Source: Halomonas sp.
Lineage (GTDB): Bacteria > Pseudomonadota > Gammaproteobacteria > Pseudomonadales > Oleiphilaceae
NCBI GenBank assembly: GCA_007135745.1
Contig: SLIH01000235.1
Span: forward strand, 1-5,176
DNA length: 5,176 nt
Direction: 5' to 3'
Within the stretch, counting starts at the first letter, position 1. The number at the start of each line of letters is the position of its first letter. The translations under genes were made by a program, and so were the position numbers. Below, piece by piece: positions 1 through 5,176 of the stretch. The notes beneath the pieces were generated by a model. The model ran no database searches, was not told where the DNA came from, and saw nothing but the letters and a program-made list of their open reading frames with translations.

Positions 1-1
1 A

Positions 2-1450
2 TCCTTCGTTCACATTTTCACGCTTCTGGTTGCCATGATACTGCCTTTGCCTGCGGTTTCAGAACAGGCCCAGGCACTGCCAAGCATTGGTGGTGCCGGT
101 GGTGGCCTGCTTTCCAGCCAGCAGGAAAGGCAGATCCGTGATCAGGTCATGGTGGCACTGAGGCGCAACGCCCCGCTGCTGACGGACCCGCTCATGATGG
201 ACTATCTCGAGGAGACGGTCTATCGCATGGTGCCCCATGTCGAGCTCGAAGACCGGGAGCTGACCATCGTCATCATCGATGACCCCGCTCTCAACGCCTT
301 TGCGGTACCCGGGGGCCTTATCGGAATCAATGCAGGGCTGCTGCTCAATGCGGAAACCGAACATCAGTTCGCAAGCGTCGTTGCCCACGAAATCGCGCAC
401 ATCAGCCAACGCCACTTTGCTCGCCGCATGGAGCAGCAGCGCCAGGCTACCCCGCTAACCGTGGCCGGCATTGTCGCGGGCATACTGCTGACCGCGGCAA
501 CAGGATCCGAGGCCGGTATCGCGGCCATTGCGGGCACCCAGGCTCTGTCCGTTGATGCCATGCTCCGCCACAGCCGGGCCCACGAACAGGAGGCTGACCG
601 CGTGGGCATGGACCTTATGACCAAGGCCGGCTTTGACCCCCGGGGCATGCCGGAGATGTTCGAACAGATGCTGCGCCAGGCCAGACTCCAGGCCAGCCGC
701 CCGCCCGAATGGCTTTCCACCCACCCGCTTACCGAATCCCGGGTCAGTGACACACGTAGCCGGGCTCGACAGTACGAGGAACGGGAGTTTCAGGAGAACA
801 TTGAGTACCGGCTGATGCGGGCGAGGGCCCTGATCCGGTTTACGGAGAATAAGGCCGATGCAATCACGCGATTCCGTCGTCAGGCGGAATCGGCCGAGGG
901 CTCTGACCTGATTGTGGCCCGGTATGGACTGGCCCATGCTCTCTATATGGACGGCAAACCGGAAGAAGCCATCAACATCCTGCGCGAGCTTCTGGAGGAG
1001 GAAGAGGGTCGAATCACCTTTGTGACCGGTCTCGGCCAGGCACTCCACAGCGCCGATAGAACCGATGAGGCAATTGAGCTTCTCGAGCAACATGCAGACC
1101 GGCACCGTGGCAACCTCTCCCTGACACGGACCCTGGCCGATGTCTACATGGATGCCAATGAGCCACAGCGGGCGGCGCGACTTTATGAACGCCTGACACG
1201 GACTCACGGTAAGGATCATACCCTGTGGCAGGATCTGGCGGACGCCAATGGACGTGCAGGGCGAATCATTGAAGTGCACCGTGCCCACGGCGAGCGGGAC
1301 CTGCTACTGGGTCAACCGGAAGCTGCTGCCAGGCAGTTCCAGCAGGCCCTCGACAAGGCCGGAGCTGAACATACTCGGATTGAATTACTCAGGGAACGGC
1401 TGGAGTTCGCCAATGAGAGGCGTCGCCAGCAGCGGCAAGTGCTGCGCTGA
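2..1450 (+). CDS. bepA: BepA-like periplasmic M48 zinc metalloprotease with TPR repeats (5' end cut by window edge)
   Basis: Product: an outer-membrane-associated periplasmic metalloprotease/chaperone of the BepA (YfgC) family. In E. coli this protein degrades stalled outer-membrane proteins such as LptD and BamA. The frame is open to the left edge. Upstream of the first in-window ATG (base 35) it reads SFVHIFTLLVA, the hydrophobic core of a signal peptide, so the true start lies outside the window and 35 is not the start. A signal peptidase I site (AQA) follows at residues 12-14, numbering from base 35. The M48 zinc motif HEIAH is at residues 118-122, and the third ligand is probably E184 in HEQEAD (ExxxD). 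H230 in STHPLTESR matches the regulatory histidine of E. coli BepA (His246). Residues from about 290 to 460 are helical TPR-like repeats. The C-terminus is Arg/Gln rich. The gene converges with nadA. Family assignment is firm; in vivo substrates are inferred. Confidence 0.93.
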   Translation, partial: SFVHIFTLLVAMILPLPAVSEQAQALPSIGGAGGGLLSSQQERQIRDQVMVALRRNAPLLTDPLMMDYLEETVYRMVPHVELEDRELTIVIIDDPALNAFAVPGGLIGINAGLLLNAETEHQFASVVAHEIAHISQRHFARRMEQQRQATPLTVAGIVAGILLTAATGSEAGIAAIAGTQALSVDAMLRHSRAHEQEADRVGMDLMTKAGFDPRGMPEMFEQMLRQARLQASRPPEWLSTHPLTESRVSDTRSRARQYEEREFQENIEYRLMRARALIRFTENKADAITRFRRQAESAEGSDLIVARYGLAHALYMDGKPEEAINILRELLEEEEGRITFVTGLGQALHSADRTDEAIELLEQHADRHRGNLSLTRTLADVYMDANEPQRAARLYERLTRTHGKDHTLWQDLADANGRAGRIIEVHRAHGERDLLLGQPEAAARQFQQALDKAGAEHTRIELLRERLEFANERRRQQRQVLR

Positions 1451-1451
1451 A

Positions 1452-2513
1452 TCAGGCGTTGCCAGCAGCCTTCAGGTTACTGGCCGCAGTGAAATCCAGC
1501 ATCCGCTGCAGCGGAACCAGCGCCTTTTCCCGCTCTTCCTCAGAGACCAGAATCGCCTGATCCTGTTTACGCAGAACCTCAAGCAGATTGTCTAGCCCGT
1601 TCATGGCCATCCAGGGACAATGCGCGCAGCTCCGACAGGTCGCACCCTCGCCGGCAGTGGGCGCCTCGATCAACGTCTTCTCCGGCGCCATCTGCTGCAT
1701 CTTGTGGAAAATACCGCTGTCTGTCGCGACGATGAATTCAGGATTTGGCATTGAGCGCACGGCTTCAATCAGCCTGGAGGTGGAGCCAACCACATCCGCC
1801 CGCTCCAGGACGGTTGGTGGAGATTCCGGGTGAGCCAACACCGCAGCCTCAGGATAGATCGCCTGAAGATTGGCAATGCCTTCCCCCTTGAACTCTTCAT
1901 GCACAATGCATGAGCCATCCCAGAGCAGCATATCCGCTCCGGTGCGGTCACGGATGTAGCTACCCAGAAACTTGTCGGGGGCCCAGAGAATCTTTTTTCC
2001 CTGACGGTCCAGATGGTCAATGATATCTTCAGCACAACTGGAGGTGACCACCCAGTCCGCCCTGGCCTTCACGGCTGCGGAGGTATTGGCATAAACGACA
2101 ACCGTCCGGTCCGGATGCTGGTCGCAGAAGTCGGAGAATTCGTCTGGCGGACAGCCTATATCCAGCGAGCAGGTGGCTTCCAGGGTCGGCATCAGCACCG
2201 TTTTTTCCGGATTGAGAATCTTGGCGGTTTCACCCATGAACCGCACCCCGGCCACCACCAGAGTCGACGCCGGGTGCTCATTGCCAAAGCGGGCCATTTC
2301 CAGGGAATCTGCTACACAACCTCCGGTTTCCTCTGCCAGTGCCTGAATTCTGGGATCGGTATAGTAATGAGCGACCAGAACGGCGTCCCGCGCACGGAGC
2401 TCCTCACGGATCTGCTGCTTGAGATTTTCCGCTTCCGCGTCACTGAGCTCTGGAGCCTCATTCTCATGAGCCAGATACTCCTGAACCAGTATCCGGTCTT
2501 CGTTGTATGTCAT
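1452..2513 (-). CDS. nadA: Quinolinate synthase NadA ([4Fe-4S] enzyme of NAD synthesis)
   Basis: NadA condenses iminoaspartate (made by NadB) with dihydroxyacetone phosphate to give quinolinate, in the cytoplasm, in de novo NAD synthesis. The 353-residue product has the usual length for proteobacterial NadA. Three cysteines fit the cluster ligands of E. coli NadA (Cys113, Cys200, Cys297) at a constant +2 offset: C115 in [12 protein letters not shown]202 in WDGSCIVHE and C299 in the CxxCxxC motif CRSCAHC. Other family signatures are [10 protein letters not shown] near residue 48, ADSLEMA near 68, [14 protein letters not shown] near 87 and [10 protein letters not shown] near 141. The ATG at 2513 is preceded on its strand by GGGGAGACAAGGCAGC, which offers AAGG with acceptable spacing. 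nadB is not in the window. The TGA stop lies one base from the bepA stop. All expected catalytic landmarks are present, so the gene looks intact. Confidence 0.97.
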   Translation of the reverse strand: MTYNEDRILVQEYLAHENEAPELSDAEAENLKQQIREELRARDAVLVAHYYTDPRIQALAEETGGCVADSLEMARFGNEHPASTLVVAGVRFMGETAKILNPEKTVLMPTLEATCSLDIGCPPDEFSDFCDQHPDRTVVVYANTSAAVKARADWVVTSSCAEDIIDHLDRQGKKILWAPDKFLGSYIRDRTGADMLLWDGSCIVHEEFKGEGIANLQAIYPEAAVLAHPESPPTVLERADVVGSTSRLIEAVRSMPNPEFIVATDSGIFHKMQQMAPEKTLIEAPTAGEGATCRSCAHCPWMAMNGLDNLLEVLRKQDQAILVSEEEREKALVPLQRMLDFTAASNLKAAGNA

Positions 2514-2554
2514 GCTGCCTTGTCTCCCCAGGCCGTCTCTGTCTTATACGTTTT

Positions 2555-2589
2555 GGTAATATTATACCTCAGGTCAACGGCCGTATTGG
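2555..2589 (-). promoter_or_regulatory. Putative nadA promoter with dyad over the -10 box
   Basis: On the minus strand a perfect TATAAT lies at 2566-2561, about 48 bases before the nadA ATG, which would give a leader of roughly 40 bases. The -35 position at 17-base spacing (CCAATA, 2589-2584) is poor; a TTGACC at 2577-2572 is too close to serve this -10. The -10 sits inside an imperfect inverted repeat, GGTA-N6-TACC at 2555-2568. A weak -35 plus a dyad over the -10 is compatible with control by an activator or repressor, but I recognise no known NAD-regulator site. Confidence 0.5.
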
Positions 2590-2683
2590 ATATGCCTGAC
2601 ACCAGTTATGCTGGCCTGGCCTTAATTTTTCAATGCTTGAACGCAATTCAGCAGTACGATAGTTCATGGCCGGGAGGCAAAAA

Positions 2684-2759
2684 TGGTGGGTCGTGGAGGA
2701 TTCGAACCTCCGACCAATTGGTTAAAAGCCAACTGCTCTACCAACTGAGCTAACGACCC
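2684..2759 (-). tRNA. tRNA-Lys (anticodon TTT), downstream copy
   Basis: On the minus strand these 76 bases fold as a full tRNA. The 7-bp acceptor stem is GGGTCGT/ACGACCC, the D stem GCTC/GAGC, the anticodon stem GTTGG/CCAAT with loop CTTTTAA (anticodon TTT at 2726-2724), and the T arm GGAGG-TTCGAAT-CCTCC. A genomically encoded CCA end is at 2686-2684. It is identical at all 76 positions to the copy at 2782-2857 and separated from it by 22 bases, so both are probably cut from one precursor. It closely matches E. coli tRNA-Lys except in the T stem. Five T residues follow the CCA directly, without a separate hairpin. Confidence 0.98.
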
Positions 2760-2781
2760 GAAAAAGGAGGCTGGATATAGG

Positions 2782-2857
2782 TGGTGGGTCGTGGAGGATT
2801 CGAACCTCCGACCAATTGGTTAAAAGCCAACTGCTCTACCAACTGAGCTAACGACCC
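2782..2857 (-). tRNA. tRNA-Lys (anticodon TTT), promoter-proximal copy
   Basis: This is a second, identical 76-base tRNA-Lys(TTT) with the same cloverleaf and an encoded CCA at 2784-2782. It is the first gene of the tandem pair in the direction of transcription. It lies 76 bases downstream of the cpoB stop codon, with a likely promoter just before it. The identity ends exactly at the tRNA borders: flanking bases differ on both sides. That suggests either old duplication with sequence homogenisation, or selection on the mature tRNA only. Confidence 0.98.
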
Positions 2858-2870
2858 AAACGAGGCGCAT

Positions 2871-2898
2871 ATGGTACGGATTTTTTCCGCTTTCGCAA
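2871..2898 (-). promoter_or_regulatory. Putative sigma70-type promoter of the tRNA-Lys pair
   Basis: On the minus strand, TTGCGA (2898-2893) and TACCAT (2876-2871) match the -35 and -10 consensus at 4 of 6 positions each, with a 16-base spacer. The -10 is followed by the G/C-rich discriminator ATGCGCC, and the mature tRNA 5' end lies 13 bases after the -10. A GC-rich discriminator is typical of stable-RNA promoters under stringent (ppGpp) control; that regulation is inferred. The promoter would let the tRNAs be made independently of any readthrough from cpoB. Confidence 0.5.
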
Positions 2899-2933
2899 CC
2901 GTTTCGTGACCCCAATCACGGCTGTTTTAACGC

Positions 2934-3719
2934 TTAATTGTCGAAATACTGCCGCCCGAGCGCAGCTGCTTCGGAATCCGAATACCTTTGATCAAGGCGG
3001 TTCAAGGTGTTCCTCGCTGCATCAGAATCACCCTCTCTGTCCTGTGTTACCGCAAGCTTATAGAGGGCGTCCGGGGCCTTGCGATGGGTTTCGTGACGTG
3101 AGGTGACAATACGGAAAGCCTGCTTGGCCTGCTCGTGAGCATCCTGGGCAAGATAGACTTCACCAAGCCAGTAATACGCATTTACGGCAAGATCACCTTC
3201 TGGATATTCGTCCAGAAAGTCGTAGATTCGATCAATAGCGCCATCAAAGTCCCGTTCTTCCTGAATCAGGTGCTGGATGCGCGCGTATTTCTCCCTTTCA
3301 TCGGCATCCGGCTGGCGGTAGTCAACGGGTGCAGGGGCGCTTTCGCGGGTGCCATCGACCGGCTCTGGAGACAGATTCGCTCCACATCCCGCACGAGGCG
3401 CGCCATCTTCCAGCTCGGAAACCCGGGACGTCATTTCCATCAGCCGCTCGTCCAGATCCACATAACGCTCACGCGCCTGACGATCCAGACGTTCCAGCCG
3501 GTGATTGCTTTCCTCCAACTGGCCGCGTAGCTGACGAATTTCCTGACGCAATTCTTCCACCAGAAAGAACAATTCCGCACTGGACTGCCCTGCAGCACGG
3601 CCATCGCCAACCACAGGAGCCGAGTCCGTGGATTGCGCCTGTATCTGTACCGAAAAGAAAAGGCAGCCGGCAATCAGCCAGCCGCCCATCTTCGAAGCGA
3701 ATTGCCCCGCCATAATCAC
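2934..3719 (-). CDS. cpoB: Tol-Pal associated division coordinator CpoB (YbgF)
   Basis: CpoB is a periplasmic protein that links the Tol-Pal system to septal peptidoglycan synthesis (PBP1B-LpoB in E. coli) and binds TolA. Of its 261 residues, about 1-28 form a signal peptide ending in VQIQAQS. Residues 48-105 are a charged heptad-like coiled coil, the trimerisation region in the family. Residues 106-138 are a Pro/Gly/Ala-rich linker with one cysteine (C112). Residues 141-258 are TPR repeats with the family signature YPEGDLAVNAYYWLGEVYLAQ-like block near 173-192 and KAPDALYKLA near 214. The start taken here is a GTG three bases after the pal stop, with GAG six bases upstream. The ATG two codons later (3713), preceded by GGTGATT, is equally plausible. 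I also noticed LIAGC at residues 15-19, which resembles a lipobox, but the hydrophobic run continues past it. The gene is clearly co-transcribed with pal. Confidence 0.94.
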   Translation of the reverse strand: MIMAGQFASKMGGWLIAGCLFFSVQIQAQSTDSAPVVGDGRAAGQSSAELFFLVEELRQEIRQLRGQLEESNHRLERLDRQARERYVDLDERLMEMTSRVSELEDGAPRAGCGANLSPEPVDGTRESAPAPVDYRQPDADEREKYARIQHLIQEERDFDGAIDRIYDFLDEYPEGDLAVNAYYWLGEVYLAQDAHEQAKQAFRIVTSRHETHRKAPDALYKLAVTQDREGDSDAARNTLNRLDQRYSDSEAAALGRQYFDN

Positions 3720-3722
3720 CGT

Positions 3723-4295
3723 TTACTCGTAGATGATTTCCACTCGGCGATTCTTCGCCCAGGCTTCCTCATTGCTCTCATCAACGGCCGGGCGCTCTTC
3801 ACCATAACTGACCGTCTCAAGCTGATCGGCACTCACACCGTTGACAGTGAGGAAACGCTCCACGGACTCGGCACGACGCTCACCCAGAGCCATGTTGTAT
3901 TCCTTGCTGCCACGCTCATCCGTATGGCCTTCCAGAACAATACGGGTCGCGCTGTTCTCACTGAGATAGCCGGCATGGGCTTCCAGCACGTCACGGGATT
4001 CACGGCGGATTTCGGAGCTGTCAAAATCAAAGTAAATCACCGTCTGCTCCCGCAGAGCATCCTGCTCAGCACGCTCGCGAGCTGCCCGCTCTTCATCGGT
4101 CAACTCTTCATCATCAACACCCCGGCCATCGTCGGCACCGAATGCCTCTCCTGAACGCCGCTCTTCTTCGGCAGCGTCTCCAATCATTTCTCGGTCATCA
4201 GCTGCATCCGGCTGGGTGTCCGTTGTGCCACAGCCTACGAGCAGGGCCAGTGAGAAGCCACAGACAAGTGTTTTGGTCTTGGTCAGTTCAAGCAT
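3723..4295 (-). CDS. pal: Peptidoglycan-associated outer-membrane lipoprotein Pal
   Basis: Pal anchors the outer membrane to peptidoglycan and is the target of TolB. The product is 190 residues from the ATG at 4295, chosen because AAAGG lies seven bases before it. A TTG at 4313 is in frame but has no comparable ribosome site. The lipoprotein signal ends in lipobox LVGC with C22 as the acylated residue, followed by G23, so outer-membrane sorting is expected. Residues 25-84 are an unusually acidic linker: 23 Asp/Glu and 8 Arg but no Lys in 60 residues. Residues from about 84 to 190 are the OmpA-like peptidoglycan-binding domain, with VIYFDFDSSEI, EGHTDERGSKEYN (123-135), ALGERRAESV and the C-terminal KNRRVEIIYE. 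These cover the diaminopimelate-binding Asp and Arg of the family. cpoB follows after three bases. Confidence 0.97.
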   Translation of the reverse strand: MLELTKTKTLVCGFSLALLVGCGTTDTQPDAADDREMIGDAAEEERRSGEAFGADDGRGVDDEELTDEERAARERAEQDALREQTVIYFDFDSSEIRRESRDVLEAHAGYLSENSATRIVLEGHTDERGSKEYNMALGERRAESVERFLTVNGVSADQLETVSYGEERPAVDESNEEAWAKNRRVEIIYE

Positions 4296-4304
4296 TATCT
4301 TACC

Positions 4305-4316
4305 TTTCTGCAAATA
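4305..4316 (-). repeat. 12-base direct repeat, pal-proximal copy
   Basis: TATTTGCAGAAA on the minus strand is an exact match to the copy at 4448-4459. The final AAA of this copy forms part of the pal ribosome-binding site (AAAGG). Confidence 0.75.
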
Positions 4317-4447
4317 GAGTTAATGATAACGGGCAGTTCATAATCAAGTGCGAAAAAAACTCCACACCAGCAAAACCGGCGGAACACACAGGCAACATGT
4401 GTCCTCTGCCGTTTCAGAACTCCAGCAAATGTATGACGTTAAGGTCA
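4317..4447 (-). other. 131-base noncoding segment between direct repeats in the tolB-pal spacer
   Basis: This segment is bounded on both sides by the same 12 bases. Its minus strand holds a short hairpin (ACACA-7-TGTGT near 4391-4407), an imperfect internal direct repeat (TTTGCTGGAGTT versus TTTGCTGGTGTGGAGTT), and a run of seven T (4359-4353). After that comes a weak promoter-like pair, TTGATT then ATTAAC at 17-base spacing, just before pal. I see no open frame of note and no convincing terminal inverted repeats. It could be a small insertion, a relic, or a regulatory leader of pal. Confidence 0.4.
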
Positions 4448-4459
4448 TTTCTGCAAATA
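4448..4459 (-). repeat. 12-base direct repeat, tolB-proximal copy
   Basis: TATTTGCAGAAA on the minus strand lies 12 bases after the tolB stop codon. It is identical to the copy at 4305-4316, 143 bases away start to start. Confidence 0.75.
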
Positions 4460-4471
4460 CTGGAAGAACAT

Positions 4472-5176
4472 TTATCGCAATGGCCCCCACGCAGGGTCAC
4501 GAATTCCCTCGTGACGGACGGGGAGTCGGAACTGAGCGCGACCATCAATTGTCGTCAGTTCCAACGCGCGGGCGCTGCCATCGCTGGTAATATAAAGCAC
4601 TAATCTGCCGTTGGGTGCAACCGCCGGTGCTTCATCCGTCCGTGCACGGGGAAAGACCATCTGGTTTCCGGACTCCAGCTCCAGCCCACCAAGCAGGAAC
4701 TCCCCATCACGGCCATGAATGAAGTACAGGTGCTTGCCTTCCGGACCAAACCTTGGCCGCGCATTATAACTTCCCTCGAAGGTCACGCGCTTCGGTTCCC
4801 CGCCCTGAAGATCCCCGACATAGATCTGTGGTCGCCCTGATCGATCCGAAGTAAAAGCAAACCGTTGGCCATCGGGGGACCAGTCAGCTTCCGTATTGAT
4901 CGACCAATGGTGGGTCAGACGCGTGAGGTTCCGGTCAGCGAGTCTCATCCGATAGATTTCCGCGCTGCCATCCTTGGACAGCGTCAGCAGAATGGAATCA
5001 CCATCCGGATCATAATCACTGGTGCCCTCCACCGAACAACCGCCAGCAGCCTGCACCAACGCATTGTTGCTAGCCACCCACGCAGCAATGGCGGCATCCA
5101 GGTCTTCCTGTGCCTGAACGGCGTCCCTGGCCGGGTTGTCAAAGTCGCAGGCATTGACGGTCTCATCTGCCGGCTC
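4472..5176 (-). CDS. tolB: TolB beta-propeller, C-terminal part, preceded in frame by a non-TolB-like segment (5' end cut)
   Basis: TolB is the periplasmic propeller that binds Pal and TolA in the Tol-Pal system. The frame is open to the right edge: 234 residues before the TAA at 4474-4472. The GTG at 5077 is an internal codon, not a convincing start. From about base 5017 downstream the sequence is typical TolB, with propeller blade motifs DPDGDSILLTLSKDG, NTEADWSPDG, FTSDRSGRPQIY, RVTFEGSYNARP, DEAPAVAPNG and the end RDPAWGPLR. The preceding 53 codons do not resemble the TolB blade expected there (usually ending near SAPxWSPDG). They encode a Cys-bounded, Ala/Asp-rich, probably helical stretch (NACDFDNPARDA ... 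WVASNNALVQ ... GGCS). Neither other minus frame restores TolB, so a simple frameshift does not explain it. An insertion in a blade loop, a fusion, or an assembly chimera are the options. Confidence 0.85.
   Translation of the reverse strand, partial: EPADETVNACDFDNPARDAVQAQEDLDAAIAAWVASNNALVQAAGGCSVEGTSDYDPDGDSILLTLSKDGSAEIYRMRLADRNLTRLTHHWSINTEADWSPDGQRFAFTSDRSGRPQIYVGDLQGGEPKRVTFEGSYNARPRFGPEGKHLYFIHGRDGEFLLGGLELESGNQMVFPRARTDEAPAVAPNGRLVLYITSDGSARALELTTIDGRAQFRLPVRHEGIRDPAWGPLR

Noticed and set aside
455..1288. Long antisense open frame (277 codons) opposite bepA
   Set aside because: It lies wholly inside bepA, has no recognisable domain, and is explained by the GC-rich codon pattern of bepA.
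2679..2686. T5 run directly after the tRNA-Lys CCA as a terminator
   Set aside because: There is no dedicated hairpin before it other than the tRNA fold. Readthrough toward nadA is possible, so I do not call a terminator.
2013..2753. 246-codon plus-strand open frame across the nadA 5' half, its promoter and part of a tRNA
   Set aside because: It runs antisense through nadA and into a tRNA-Lys gene, so it is a shadow frame.
2905..2920. Hairpin CGTGA-6-TCACG after cpoB as a rho-independent terminator
   Set aside because: The stem is only 5 bp, and on the cpoB strand it is followed by GAAACGG rather than a T run. On the plus strand a short T run follows, but no gene there needs it.
3661..3679. 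Lipobox-like LIAGC in the CpoB signal peptide, suggesting a lipoprotein
   Set aside because: Only about five hydrophobic residues precede the cysteine, the hydrophobic run continues beyond it, and a normal signal peptidase I site (QAQS) follows. CpoB homologues are soluble periplasmic proteins.
4296..4313. TTG at 4313 as the pal start, adding six residues
   Set aside because: The ATG at 4295 has AAAGG at ideal spacing and gives a standard lipoprotein signal. The TTG lies within the direct repeat and lacks a ribosome site.
4984..5166. 60-codon minus-strand frame overlapping the tolB 5' part, tested as frameshifted TolB
   Set aside because: Its translation is rich in Arg/Thr/Pro/Met and has no propeller motif. 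It is a shadow of the tolB frame.

Overview
The window reads as chromosomal housekeeping DNA from a gammaproteobacterium, probably a marine or moderately halophilic one (Pseudomonas/Marinobacter/Halomonas-like). The evidence is the order tolB-pal-cpoB, then tRNA-Lys, nadA and bepA, the moderately high GC content, the typical gammaproteobacterial tRNA-Lys(TTT), and a very acidic, lysine-free linker in Pal. I cannot name the genus.

Layout. On the plus strand, bases 2-1450 hold most of bepA, a periplasmic M48 zinc metalloprotease with TPR repeats; its first codons lie left of the window. Everything else is on the minus strand. Read in the direction of transcription from the right edge: the 3' part of tolB (5176-4472), a 176-base intergenic region, pal (4295-3723), cpoB/ybgF (3719-2934), two identical tRNA-Lys genes (2857-2782 and 2759-2684) with their own promoter, a 170-base leader region with a nadA promoter, and nadA (2513-1452). 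bepA and nadA converge tail to tail with one base between their stop codons. No stretch above 300 bases lacks a gene.

How the genes fit together. TolB, Pal and CpoB are the periplasmic and outer-membrane part of the Tol-Pal machine that keeps the outer membrane attached to peptidoglycan during division. BepA is also an envelope factor: it checks outer-membrane assembly by the BAM and LPT machines. NadA makes quinolinate, the first dedicated intermediate of de novo NAD synthesis.

Most of this is ordinary. Two places deserve a second look. First, the upstream 159 bases of the tolB frame encode a Cys-bounded, probably helical segment that does not look like TolB and joins the beta-propeller directly. 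Second, a 131-base segment between tolB and pal is bounded by perfect 12-base direct repeats; removing it with one repeat copy leaves a 33-base spacer. queE and queC, which I recall lying between cpoB and tRNA-Lys in Pseudomonas, are absent. I saw no transposase, CRISPR array, phage gene, or toxin or defence gene.
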